Shown here piece after piece: positions 11,029-22,526 of a stretch of 64,000 bases of DNA; the first letter of the stretch is position 1, and each line of letters begins with the position of its first letter. The notes under the pieces are model-generated. The model did not search any database and was not told the origin of the DNA. It was given only the letters and a program-made list of their open reading frames with translations. A program made the translations under genes and the position numbers. The stretch is from Diplocarpon mali. Lineage: Eukaryota > Ascomycota > Leotiomycetes > Helotiales > Drepanopezizaceae. The stretch is from contig JAENRP010000244.1 in assembly GCA_024741835.1 (NCBI GenBank), positions 1 to 64,000 of the forward strand, given 5' to 3'.

Positions 11029-13864
11029 TTAAAGTTGATCGCAGATCGCTATTTATCGGCGTTAGTGCGAGAGAGGGCTTATTCGACTGTTTTCAGGTCA
11101 TTTGGGTATAGAGAGTCGAATAAGGCTATATAGAAGGCGCCTAAATAGGCTTCCTTATCATTAGAGTTATCAGCTTTGAATCTAAGAGCAGTAGAGCAAG
11201 TAGCTCTCTTCTTAAAAGGCTAAGGGTAAGCCTTGTTCTTTAAACTAAGAGGTCTTCCTCTCTTTCTTAGAGTTGGAAGCTCAGCTTTAGTAGCTTCTCC
11301 TGAATCGACTCGCGGTCCCGGCCCAGGAGTGAAATCACCCCTCAATTGCAGCTCTATAATTAGGCCGTCTTTATTAAATCGAACGTAAGATGATCGAATA
11401 ATCTTCTCTCCTATTCGCAATAGTATATAGATCTGATAGATACTTCTGCTATCAAATCTGATAAGAATACCTACTTCTACTCTTAAAGCGAGTTTATTAC
11501 TTTAAGTTTGCTTTTCTTTCTTAATTAGCATATAGACGCGATAGCCTAGTACTCTAAGATGCTTAATTAAAGGAGTATAAGGCTTATTAGGCTCGATATC
11601 GTCTTAAAAGACCTTATATAGAGTCTTGCCACTTAGAATATTAGAGGCAGTAAGATTAATAATATATATTATCGAAAGAAGGAGGTAAGGCCAAAGAAAG
11701 GAGGGGATATTTTAATCAATTATAGTTATTTGCAACTTTTCTATTAGTATACGAATTGATCGTTCCGATCTGCCGTCTTATTCTAGTATATATAGAGTAG
11801 ATTCCTTTAAAATCATACCGAGGTTTTCTACGAGTATTCGCGTTTATATAGGAGAGTACTCCTTGCTTCTATTAGTTCTCTACTGCTTAATTATGCGATT
11901 ATACTAAGTTTATAAAAGGCTGATCATCTTCTTATTTGCCTTAAAGGCATTAGATTTATTTATATAAGTCTATTCCTATTTAGCTATTATAGCTAAGCAA
12001 GTGAAGATAGAAGCGTATTTGTGGCCGTTAAGGCCAGTTAGCTTTAAATGAACTACATTGATATATAGCTTATCAAGTGCCTTCGTAGGTCGAGGGCGAG
12101 CTGAACGTTTATTAATATATTAGAGAGGTCTGCCCTTCTCGCAGGGAGCGCAAATTCGCATCTTTTCTGATTTTGTTTCCTTAATCTATATATTAGTAAT
12201 AGCAGATTAGGTCTTTCTAACCGTTTATAGGCTAGCATGGCCTAATCGACGGTACTAGACCTTAATATTAAGAGGTCTATTCTCGATAGCAGCTAAGAAA
12301 GCATATCCACTTACATAACTAAAGGAGTTAGTAGAAGGCTATTCCTTATTAATATATATATTATTATCAATAGTGCAAATTTCCTTCTTATTAGATAGGA
12401 ACAGCTTGCTATTTCGATAAAAGCCTTTGATTTTATTGAGTTTACTACCTAAATATAAGCAGATAGGTGATTAAAGTATATAGAGAGTATTAATTAACTT
12501 AAGAATATATACCTTTCTATTAGATTTAAGTGCGTTGACTTTGCAAGTGCTAACGCCGAAAGGTTGAATAGATCTATTAACTATACTTAAAGAGGGTAGA
12601 TTGTCTTAAGTAATATAGGAGGTGAACTTAGAGAGATTATTAGAGATATACTTATTAGTACTTATATTATATAGCTAACGATTCCTCAATTTTAATAAGA
12701 AGCAGAAGGTAGAAGAACTGACTCTTAGGCCTGGCCTATAAGTAGAAATTGGCCTTAGTAAGGCATTGACTCTTAGGCCCGGCTCGCGAGTGAGAATTGG
12801 CCCTAGGGTTAGTAATAGTATAGTATGCCTAAAGAGGTCATTATCTGACTCTTTATCTTCCTTTTGAATCTTCCTAAAAGGCTTCTTACCTTTTAGTAAT
12901 AATAATAGTAAGGACTTATTGTCTTTGCCTTTAAGGTGACGGAATACGTACTTCTTCCCTAAGTCCTTCTCCTAGGCCTCTCTTTTCGATTTATTAATTG
13001 CAAAGCAATCTTCTACCTTATAATATAGCTTTAGTTGCTTGCAATAAGGATAAGGGGAGTTAGAGGAGGTAGTAGTATTCCTAGAAGTACTCTTCTTTAA
13101 GTCTTTAAAACCTCTCTTATTTTCTAACTTCTTATAATTAGAGGAATGCGGTTTACTAGCCGATTTATTACTATATAAGACAGTTCTATTTATTTTAGAA
13201 CTTTATAAGGCTTGAGCTTTATTAGTGATATCTTTAATAAGAGCTTTAAGCGTAATCTCTGATTTTCGTCCAGCTGCTATAGCTAAGCGAAGGTTAAAGC
13301 GTTATCGATCTACCTAAATAGGCCATCTATTAGAATAGCTAGCAATAAATTTAATAGGGTGCTAGTAAGAGGGAAGGGCAGAGTCGAGAGCTTCCAATTT
13401 AATAATTAAAAGCCTAAAGGCGATAACGTAAGCTTTGAGTAAGTTGAAGTTATTATATTTAATAGTAATATAGGTCTATATAGCATTATATTCAAGTACT
13501 ATTCCAGATCTTTTATACTATTTTTAAAGAGCTTCCCATATATCTAAGGGAGATTTATCGCCTTCTATATAAGCTAATAGGCCTAGTTTGCAATTAAGTA
13601 TAATAGTAAGCTTTATCTGAGATTCCTTAGCTTCTTATTTAACCTAATTATCCCTTTCCTTAAGAGTGATAGAACGGTCTTATAAGTCAACCTTAAGTAG
13701 AGTATATATTTTAGCTTTTGTATAAAGATACATAGTTAAGGCGTTTGACTTTGCAAGGTTTAAAACCTTATTCCTCTATTAGCTATAGTCCTTTGCGCCT
13801 TTAAGCTTTTAAGACTTAAGGAGGCTAAGGGCAGCCGAAGATAACGATATCTTATTTGTATATA
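11029..13864 (-). pseudogene. B copia gag C-terminus, zinc knuckle, protease region and integrase
   Basis: Read right to left on the minus strand. A copia zinc knuckle (Cys-x2-Cys...Tyr...Cys pattern with EDCFA) is at about 12990-13040. The integrase region (11700-12400) includes the Cys-x2-Cys and GRP...HVDV-like area near 12050-12170. The copia integrase C-terminal linker (11220-11600) shows HLRVLGYRVY and VRFNKDGLI. Palindromes fall at 11308 in the linker and at 12721 and 12769 (48 bp apart) between knuckle and integrase. E is inserted at 13864; the gag N-terminus lies beyond it. Confidence 0.8.
12721..12791. repeat. Pair of 23-bp palindromes, 48-bp period (B)
   Basis: Copies at 12721-12743 and 12769-12791, with arms ACTCTTAGGCC/GGCCTATAAGT and ACTCTTAGGCC/GCTCGCGAGT. 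The 48-bp spacing is a whole number of codons. A single copy at 11308-11330 has arms ACTCGCGGTCC and GGCCCAGGAGT. Confidence 0.85.
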
Positions 13865-14059
13865 TGTTGAGATAGGTGATACAGCCATCACTCCGATGTA
13901 TTGTTATATGACCCTACTGCTTAATCAGTAGGATATTGATATGTATATAGCTGTAGGGAAGAAAGGGGTAACCTTCCTTCCTTAACTCTTACTAATATAT
14001 CAACCATCGACCTTTAGAAGCCTCCTTTACCTACTGCGCCGACTCACTTAAGCTTAATA
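13865..14059 (+). repeat. E 5' LTR, 195 bp
   Basis: Begins TGTTGAGATAGG and ends AGCTTAATA. It keeps many CA/TG dinucleotides (for example GATACAGCCATCACTCCG) that are TA in the 3' copy. Confidence 0.95.
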
Positions 14060-14459
14060 GGTTATAAGCCCTAGCTAGACCGATAATAGATTATTGACTT
14101 CCCTTAGAAAGCACTTGCGCTGCAACTATTAATAGGAAGTTGAATAAGACTTATAGTAAAAGGCGAGCAATCGGCGAATAGGAGGTATGATTCCTTATTT
14201 AGCCAACCTATATTGCAAGAGGTGTGATTCCTTGCTCTATAACCCTTTTGGTATTATAAGAGGTATGATTCCTTACTTTATTATATTTTGTAAGAGGTAT
14301 AATTCCTTGCATTATAGCTTAAAAAACCCTTTTCAATAAGAGGACTTCCTTCTTATTTAATACTTTTATAATACCTGCTATTTAATCATTTTAACCTTTC
14401 AATAGGAGGAGTGCCTTTAACTATTTAATTTATTTGATTTTAATGCAATTCTATTCGAA
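14060..14459 (+). other. E leader with primer-binding site and iterated motif
   Basis: Starts with GGTTATAAGCC, a RIP-altered iMet primer site. At about 14181, 14220, 14261 and 14293 the motif AAGAGGTATGATTCCTTGC recurs with small changes, 32-41 bp apart; weaker relatives follow near 14336 and 14403. The same series is found in the leaders of I (about 53090-53230) and H (about 54080-54220). A role in RNA packaging or dimerisation is only a guess. Confidence 0.7.
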
Positions 14460-17400
14460 ACGGTAATAGCTTCTGATTCCGATCGAAATACTAGGCTTAA
14501 AGACCTCTAACTCTTTCGAAAGAATTGGTAATAATGGTTCGACGATTTAAAGCTTTACTTTAAGAGCAAAGGCATTAAAATAGCGATTTAAAAGACACTT
14601 ATTAAATATGCGAGAATAGCCTCTTATACTCCCTTTACTAATTTGTCTACTTTTACTTTAATAGCTAATATAACTACTAAGGATTTGCTAAATATACTAA
14701 ATAAGCTTAGCTTAAGAGCTTTAGTAGATAATAACTGAGAATCCTAAAGGTAGATTTTAAATATAGAAAAGGAGAAGGAGTATAGGCTAGCCTTAGCCAA
14801 ATGCAAGCTTAAGATTAATAGAGGTTTAAGCGATAAAGATAGAGATTTTATTTAAGTTTATAATAATGCAAAGATAAGATAAGATACTTTAAAGGTAAAA
14901 TACTCTTAGATAACTGCCTTCGATACTTAGCATTTGCTATAGCAGATCACTTTATTTTAGTATAGAAAAGATAAAGATAGTAAGGATATAGATATAAATA
15001 TAGACTCTACCTAGTCTATACTATATAAAGTAAAGAGAAGAGTAAGAGCCGCAGATCTTAGGATAGCTATGACTTTTAAGGAAACTTAGCTTTTTAGTTT
15101 CCTACTTAATAGCCTCCCTCTTAAGTTCGCTATTGTAAAACAATCTCTTCTTATTTAACCTAACCTTAAGATCTATAAGAAGATCGACCTCCTTTAAACT
15201 ATTGAGTAAGACCTTAAAGGACGCTCTAAATCGGCAAATGCTATATTATAGGGTAATAATAAGCCTAAGAAGAAGAAGGAGCGCGGGACAAGCCCTTGAG
15301 CTTATTAGGGATACTACTTTTATAATAGTGCTTATAATATTACTAATTATAAAGTTAAAAGGCAATTAATCGATATAGTCGCCAGCTTTAATATTAAGAA
15401 GCAATCGAAGCAAAAGTTAAAAAGCAAACTGCCCTTATCCTATTAAAGGCCGCAACTATTAAAGAAAGGTAAAGGAAAAGGCTATTTAGCCAGAACTTTT
15501 GCAAATACCTTTAATAATAATAGTAGGTTATTTAAACTTAAATCCACTTCTAATAATTCAAATAATAATTATAATAAAGATACTTACATTTTAAAAGCCG
15601 ATCTTTATAAGATCTTTAAATCCGATTAGTATAGTAATACTAATTATATAGTATATATAATTAATAAATCCTACTTATTTAAAGGCCCGCTTACTAAAAT
15701 AAAAAGGCGCTTTATTAAAGTTAGTAGTAAAAGGTTATATATAAACTTAATAGGTATAATAGAGATAAATATCGCTAGCATTTCTTTCCTTTTATAAAAT
15801 GTTCTCCTTATACTTAGCCTAAGTATTAATCTTTTATCTAATTATAAGATTTATATAAAGTTAAATTATATAAGGGTTTTTAATAATCAATTTATATAAT
15901 TTATAAATAATAATTATAAAGTGATCTTTAAAGTTAAAATCAAAGATAGACTTTATATTATTTCAAAGGTAATATTATAGAAATTAACTCTTAAGCCGGA
16001 CTTATAAGTAGATTCCTTTAAGGAAAGTGCACTCTTTGCCCTAATATAATTAAGCGAGGATAAGGAGAATAGATGGACTTTTAAGCTAAGATTATAAGTG
16101 AAATTTATAAAAATGACTTTTAAGCTAGGACTATAAGTGGATTATAAAGTATTTTTAAAGATGACTCTTAAGCTGGGATTATAAGTGAATTTAGTAGAAA
16201 TAACTCTTAAGCTAAGACTATAAGTGAATTTTGCAAATTCGCTAATAATAACTCTTAAGCTAGGGTTGCAAGTGAAATTCGCAAAAATAACTCTTAGGCT
16301 AGGACTGTAAGTAAAACTCGCAAATTTATTAAAGACGACTCCTAAGCTAGGACTGTAAGTAGATCTTGCTATTTCTAGGAAATCGACTCTTAAGCCAAGA
16401 CTGTAAGTAGATCTCGCGGTTTTATTAAAAACGACTCTTAAGCCAGGCTTACAATTAGAAAATGGCAAAACCTTAAATTGCTATTACTAGTCCTTTCTAG
16501 CCGCCGATAATAAAGCATTAATTAATAATAGGCTACTAAAGCTATTAGAAGCCGAAAGCCTATTAAGGTATTAGCTAATATATAGAAGATTTGCATATTT
16601 AAGGTTAAAGAAATTAAAGGGCTTATATAAGGTCTCGATCTTAAAACGGAAGATTTAAATACTAAAGGATCGCCTAATATATTAAATTTATAAGCTAATA
16701 AAACTTCGAAATTAAATATAAACTAAGCTTAATTTATAAAAAGATTTAATACTAGTGCTAATATCTATTAATACTATTAGACTATTTATAACTTTAATTA
16801 AAGGAAATAATTGGTTTTTTTAAATAGTAGATAACTCTACTTAATAAATATAGACTATTTGCGCTAGGACTAAATCTAAACTTATAAAAAAGCTGGAAAC
16901 TTAGAAAGTAATAAAGGAACGCTAGACCTAGTTAAAGCTAATAGCTATTAAGTCTAATAATATATTAAAGATTAGGGCAAAGCTTAATAAATAGGTAAAA
17001 TAAAGAGTTTATTACAAACTAATTATAATATACAAAGGTTCCTATTAGAATAGCATTACTAAGCGAAGCATTTAATAAGTAGAGATTAACTATCGCACTC
17101 TATTATAAGATACTAACTTACTATTAGAATTCTAAGACCTTATAATTAAGGTAGATATATACTTGCGAAATAGAATAGGTAATAGACTAATAGTTAATAG
17201 CACCTAAATATTACTATATAAGGCATATTTCAGATAGAAACTAAGCCTAAACTATATTTGCGTTTTTAAAAGCGTCTACTACTCTTATATTAGCCTAAAG
17301 TCTTAGCCTGCGGGTATAAAGAGCAAGAAGCTAATAGATTAAAGTAGAGAGTATATATTTATTAAGTATATTAAATAAATAATAAAGTAATAAATAGTAT

Positions 17401-19545
17401 ATATACTAGATTTAAGGTAAGTAATTATATCCTTAATAATTGAGTTTAATAAATCTCGAAATAGGAAGGAGCTATCCTTAAAGCTCTATATACCTAAAGA
17501 TTCGCAAGGTATACTACTTGATAGTAATACTATTAAGCCGAACTAATAACCCCTTTCTCTTAGCTTAAGCATATCAAGCGCACTTACTAATCGACGACCT
17601 ACTAGTCGCCTAAAGGCCGAATAGACTATTCCTATTATTTGCAAATTGCTTAAAGTATAGAATAACTTTAATATTATTATTCCTTTAATTAAAGCACCTA
17701 AGGTAAAGGATATTCCTAAAATAGGTATAAGTAATAATAAGCCTCTACTATTAGAAAGCGGTTCCTTAGATAATAAGCCTATAGAACCTATAGCCGAACT
17801 TATATTTTTAAAGAGGAATAGAGACCTAAAATTAAAAGATACCTTAAACGAACGCAAGTCTAAGCGTATCTAAGCCATAATAGCGTATAGGATCTATAAG
17901 CTCGAACTTTAATAAAGCTTTAATAAAGATAATGCATTCCTAACTATTAGGAGGATAATGAAAATCTCTCTTCTAAAGATGTATAATAAAGCTATTAATA
18001 ATTTAAAGAATAGAGTAGTATAGAGTAAGGCAATTTAAAAGGAGATAAGCTCTCTTACTATAAATAGCATATAAATAGAGGAACCGATGCTAAAGGACGT
18101 GAACCTAGTATTAATAAAGTGGGTCTTTATAATTAAAATATATATAAATAGAACCTTAAAACGTTATAAGGCAAGGCTTATAGCTAAGGGCTTCTTTTAA
18201 TAGTATAAAGAAGACTACTTTAATACATTTGCGCTGATAGTTCGCATAGATACCCTTTATATATTTATAGTAATAGTAGCTGCTAAGAACCTTAAATGCA
18301 AATAGTATAATATTAAAAATGCATTTACTAAAGCAATTATAAAGGAATGGATTTTTCTCTTTTAACTTAATAATATTCCTATACGCGCTAGCTACTCTTT
18401 CTATATATTCTATAGTATCTATAAGCTTAAACAATCAGCTTATAATTAGAACCTCTTATATAGCTCTACTCTAATAGAAATAGGATTCATTTAAAGCTTA
18501 GCTAACCTTTATCTATTTACTTATATTAAGCGTAGAATTAAGTTGCTACTATATATTAATAATATTACTATAGCTATAAAAACAACTACTTAATTAGATT
18601 GGTTCTTTATAACGATTCGGAAACGTTTTAATACTAAGGATCTAAAGGGAATTTATAAGATCCTTAGCATTTATATTATAAGGAACCGCTTTACTTAAGA
18701 ACTTTAGTTAAACTAAGAGCAGTATATTAAGAAGATCCTAGACCGAATAGGACTCTTTACTTATACTCCCAACTTTAAGCTAAAGCGTATTCCAATCGAA
18801 GGAAAGTATAATAAGTTAAAGCCTACTAATAAAAATAAGTAAAGAGGAGATCTAAAGAAGTACTAATAGGATATTAGAGCAATTATATATACTATAGTAT
18901 ATATAAGACCAGATATTGCCTTTATTATTAAGCAACTTAGTTAGAACTTAAAGGATCCGACGATTTAATATAAGAATATAGTCAAGCGACTTAGAAGGTA
19001 CCTTCGATCGATAATTATATAAAAGGTAAGATATAGACTAACGAAATATATAAGCGCAAAGCTTAAGGTATATACCGATTCCGATTAAGCAAATATAAAA
19101 GGTCGGAAAAGTATATCTAAAAGCGTAGTAGTACTATATAGTAGACTTATATTATAAGGAAGTAGGAAGTAGAAATCAATAGCTATCGCAAGTACTAAGG
19201 CCGAATATATATTAATATTATTAAATTGCAAGTAAGGATTATAAATCGCTTAAGTTTTAAAAGATATAGGTTTTACTAAGTATATTAGATAAGATAGGAA
19301 CTATATTAATCTTTAAGCAAATAATATAAAGGTAATTGCACTTGCAAAGAATCTATACTTATATAAGCGATCGAAATATATCGATATTACCTACTACTTT
19401 ATTTGCAACCTTATTATAAAGAATAAGTTATTAATTACTTATATCTTAACCGATTAAATAGTAGCAAATGGATTTATAAAGCTATTAGAGATAGTTATAA
19501 AGTTCAAAGTGTTTAAAGATATACTAAGGTTATAAAAGATAATAG
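14460..19545 (+). pseudogene. E copia gag-pol polyprotein, RIP-degraded
   Basis: The start reads ACG (ATG in copy I), followed by the gag N-terminus with SDSDRN. Approximate parts: gag 14460-15290; zinc knuckle remnant 15290-15350; protease region 15590-15960 with SLFKGPL and LSINLLS-like blocks; palindrome array 15987-16456; GAG-pre-integrase 16470-16800 (RFAYLRLKKLKGL); integrase to ~17500; RT ~18100-18650 with the copia block LKRYKARLIAKGF; RNase H ~19000-19400; C-terminal VANGFIKLL. The RT catalytic Asp pair now reads Asn-Asn at about 18570, a G-to-A change expected from RIP. The product is dead. Confidence 0.88.
15987..16456. repeat. Array of ten 23-bp palindromes inside E pol
   Basis: Copies start at 15987, 16077, 16116, 16164, 16203, 16251, 16290, 16338, 16386 and 16434. 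Spacings are 90, 39, 48, 39, 48, 39, 48, 48, 48 bp, all multiples of three. Spacers often carry AATTCGCAAATTT-like sequence. The array sits between protease and GAG-pre-integrase. H and I have nine copies here with the same spacings minus one 48-bp unit. Confidence 0.9.
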
Positions 19546-19567
19546 GGGCTTAGTAGGCTTAAGGACG

Positions 19568-19716
19568 ACTCCTAAGCCTACCCTACGAGTTAGGTTATAT
19601 AGTTTTATAAAAGAAAGTTTTTAAATCGACTCTTAGGCCTAAACCGCAAGTCAAGTCATATAGTTTTATAAAGGAACGCTTTTAGGAAATTTGACTCCTA
19701 GTCTTACCTTATAAGT
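19568..19716. repeat. Three palindromes in the E 3' region
   Basis: Copies at 19568-19590, 19629-19651 and 19694-19716, spaced 61 and 65 bp, so not codon multiples. They lie after the end of pol. H (26944, 26883, 26818) and I (47863, 47802, 47736) have the same three. Confidence 0.8.
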
Positions 19717-19854
19717 AGGATTAGTGATTTCAATAGAGGTTGCTATTAATTGATTATTTTTAATTTAAAGAGATACCTAGGAGTTAGATTAGCGCAAATA
19801 GATAGTTATTATTTTCCTAATTATAAGTCAATTAAAGTAAGGTTTAAGTAAGGG

Positions 19855-20049
19855 TATTAAGATAGGTAATATAGCTATTACTTTAATATATTATCATATA
19901 ACCCTACTGCTTAATTAGTAGGATATTAATACGTATATAGCTATAGGGAAGAAAGGGGTAACCTTCCTTCCTTAACTCTTACTAATATATCGACCATCGA
20001 CCTTTAAAAGCCTCCTTTACCTACTGCGCCGACTCACTTAAGCTCAATA
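19855..20049 (+). repeat. E 3' LTR, 195 bp
   Basis: Begins TATTAAGATAGG and ends GCTCAATA. It is heavily RIP-altered compared with the 5' copy. Confidence 0.95.
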
Positions 20050-20054
20050 ATATA

Positions 20055-20435
20055 TATATATATAGAGTTGTCGAAAGGAGAAGGAGGAGAAGGAGGAGGA
20101 GGAGGAGATGAACTATTGTATTCGAGTTTAAGGTACTATATATCAGTCCCTATAAGATTAGGTGATTCAGGCAATAGAGTACTTTTAGCAATTAAGCTAG
20201 TAATCTTAGCTATTAGTCCTAATGATTCAGCTATAGTAACGAATCTTATATAAGCTTGGATTATTGCATAGCGCTCCGGAAGGGGAGTAGCTACTATTTT
20301 ATTATTGAAATAACGCTATTATACGTCGTTAGTTAAGTAAAACTTAAAATATCAATCAGCCTTTTCGTTTGTAAGAGAGACTCTAATCGATGGAATTTGT
20401 CGAATGCTATTCATAGGCATGCGGGGCTCATAACC
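20055..20435 (-). pseudogene. B gag N-terminus and leader
   Basis: This is the right-hand continuation of B after the E insertion. It includes a plus-strand GGA-rich stretch (20080-20110), an acidic or Pro/Ser-rich low-complexity segment in the minus frame. At 20421-20435 lies the B primer site (minus GGTTATGAGCCCC), directly next to the right LTR. The start codon could not be fixed. The open plus-strand frame across 20068-20253 looks incidental. Confidence 0.6.
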
Positions 20436-20505
20436 TATAGCAAGGAGGTTCTCTAATAGTAAACTTGATAGTAAACTAGAAGAGGGCACGAAGAAGTATA
20501 AGGTG
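20436..20505 (-). repeat. B right LTR (5' LTR), first 70 bp
   Basis: Matches 6099-6168. Cut by F at TSD AGGTG (20501-20505); the other 177 bp are at 63383-63559, and 70 + 177 equals the 247 bp of the left LTR. Confidence 0.95.
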
Positions 20506-20756
20506 TGTTACGACTTGCTTTGGAGCGTACAGAGGGGCGATAATCGAGTAACGCTAACTGTATTACCTCAAGAGGTACGCTATGTAATAGAGAAGAAAAG
20601 ATAAAGAAGAGAGAGTCTCTAGTAGAGCTCCTCTAGAATAAGTACAGGTGCTTCACTAGCGTGCACATAATCTAGCCACCTTGCTACCTTAGCGTGCACC
20701 TGACTTTGATACGTGATATAACCGTATATAATTGTGCCTATAATACGGCTGTAATA
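20506..20756 (-). repeat. F left LTR (3' LTR), 251 bp
   Basis: Begins TGTTACGACTTGC and ends GGCTGTAATA. It is markedly less RIP-altered than its partner at 63127, apart from the last bases. Confidence 0.95.
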
Positions 20757-20780
20757 CTACCCCCCCCCTTTGAAAAACTG
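20757..20780 (-). promoter_or_regulatory. F polypurine tract
   Basis: The plus strand reads CTACCCCCCCCCTTTG beside the LTR end; on the minus strand this is the primer for plus-strand synthesis. The same tract borders the G left LTR at 26239. Confidence 0.85.
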
Positions 20781-22413
20781 CGCTTACGTAATTATATCCA
20801 TAGGCGTATTATCCTCTAGGTCCCTATAATCGTCAACTCTATCATTATATGACCTAAGCTAGCTTGATAGCGCCCTTAGTGGCCCCTTAGCTTAAGGGTT
20901 CTTTAGATAGAAATCTCGAATAGCATATAGCGCCGTTATAGCATTAGAGTATAGGTACTATTCGAGGTCTTTATTAGCTCCTTTCTACTTAATCTAATAT
21001 TCGAGCTTTCTAGCTCGAATATAAGATCTAATTATTTCTTCTATCTCTTACTCCTCTTATTCTAGTAGTACTTTAATTAGGGCAAGAGGTTCCTAAGCTT
21101 AGCTTAGCAAAGGGTTAGGAATATATTTCCGCAGTAAGTGGGAGTGAAATATAGGGTAGATCGAATAGAGCAAATCAGGTAATTATAGCTTCTAGCTTTC
21201 TCCTAGCTTTTCTAGTACTTTTACTAGGCCGTACCACTTGTCGGAGAGCTTTTAGCTTAGCCGGTCGAGCTTCTAGTTTTTAGTACTAATTAGTATATTA
21301 TCTCTTATAGTCTAATCAACTGGCTGGCGGTAGAGGTCTATAAGCTATTTCATTTTAGCCTATTATACTTAAAGAGATAATTAAGCGAATTAGACTACTT
21401 TTTAAGCTCTAGTAGCTATATAGAGCGCTGTTTTACGATTTAATTTCTCAATTGCTATCTATAAAGGCTTAGGGTTAATTAAATTCTAAGATAAGCGAGC
21501 TTTATAGCTGTTTAGCACTTAAAAAGGGGAAATTTGTCCTAGGGATTTATAAGGTAAGGTCAATTGGGCAATATCTATTAAAGGTAAGAGACGATTCCAA
21601 TTATCTTAATAGTATAAGTAGAACGGTCTAAGGCATTATTTTAAGTACTAGTTTATAATTTTAGTTTAGCTATTAATATTAGGGTTATAGGCTATAGTTA
21701 GCTTGACCTTTATACCTAGTATCTAATAGAGCTCTTTTTAAAAGGAAAAGACGAATTAGGCGCCTTTATCTAATAGAATTAAGTCGGGTATGCTAAAATG
21801 GCGTATTTAATGAATGAAAAACAACTTTATAAGGCCTTTTGCATTAATTGTCTTATAGCATAGGATTAAGACTGCCTTCTTTAATAATCGGTCTATTATT
21901 ACTAGTGCAAAGTTGTAGCTGAGTTCGTTAAGCAGGAGCTTTATAAAATCTATTATTAGGTGCTAATATGCTCGTTCGGGGATTGGCAAGGGTTATAGGA
22001 AACCTAGTGCTTTATTATATCAAGCTTTTATCTTTAAATAATAATAGTTTTAAATATATATGCTAATATTGCTACTAAGGCTTTTCTAATAGTATTTTCT
22101 TCCTATTAGAAGTCTGGTCTTTCTAATTCCCGCGTATATAACGTAGGGTTGCTTATGCATATAACGAATTAGGGCTATTTATAATTCAGGAGGTTAGGAT
22201 AGTATAATAAGTCTACTTTAAAAGAAAAGTTTGCCTTAGTTAAGTTTATAATCGAGGCTATAGCTCTGCGCCTTGTCTCGGAACTTCTATAGCTTAAGAG
22301 AGGTCTTATTAGCTTAAATGACCTTATCGATAATAAAGTAGTTTACTACGTTGTACTCGACCTTAGACGTTAGGTCGGCAGGTGCCTCTATTAGCGCGAT
22401 TGGCATAATCGTT

Positions 22414-22526
22414 ACTTATAGGCCAGGCCCAGGAGTGGAATTGATCTGCGCTAAAGTCACTTGTAGGCCGGGCCTAGGAGTAGAATCGATCTGCGCTAAA
22501 GTCACTTATAGGCCGGGCCTAGGAGT
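22414..22526. repeat. Three palindromes, 45-bp period (F, RNase H-integrase linker)
   Basis: Copies start at 22414, 22459 and 22504; arms such as ACTTATAGGCC and GGCCTAGGAGT. Each unit is a 23-bp palindrome plus a 22-bp spacer carrying GATCTGCGCTAAAGTC, so 15 codons. It lies between RNase H and integrase. Confidence 0.92.

Larger units (their letters stand above)
13865..20049 (+). mobile_element. Element E: complete Ty1/copia retrotransposon
   Basis: 6185 bp with 195-bp LTRs ending TGTTGAG...CTCAATA (inverted termini TGTTGAG/CTCAACA before RIP) and TSD ATATA at 13860-13864 and 20050-20054. It is inserted in the gag of B in the opposite orientation. A primer-site-like GGTTATAAGCC follows the 5' LTR and a purine tract (GGTTTAAGTAAGGG) precedes the 3' LTR. 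Same family as H and I. Confidence 0.95.

Noticed and set aside
16142..16456. CRISPR-like regularly spaced repeats
   Set aside because: Period and partial palindromes resemble a CRISPR array, but spacers are similar to each other, spacing alternates 39/48, the array sits inside a copia pol gene of a eukaryotic genome, and no cas genes exist here.
16142..16468. Minus-strand open frame of 108 codons with repeated SLRV-like peptides
   Set aside because: It is the palindrome array of E read on the wrong strand; because the units are palindromic both strands show similar repeats. The copia gag-pol of E is on the plus strand. The frames at 30066-30533 and 50985-51452 are the same artefact in H and I.
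20068..20253. Open frame starting with a Gly/Glu-rich repeat
   Set aside because: It begins in low-complexity GGA repeats of the B gag region and runs opposite to B; no homologue-like content.
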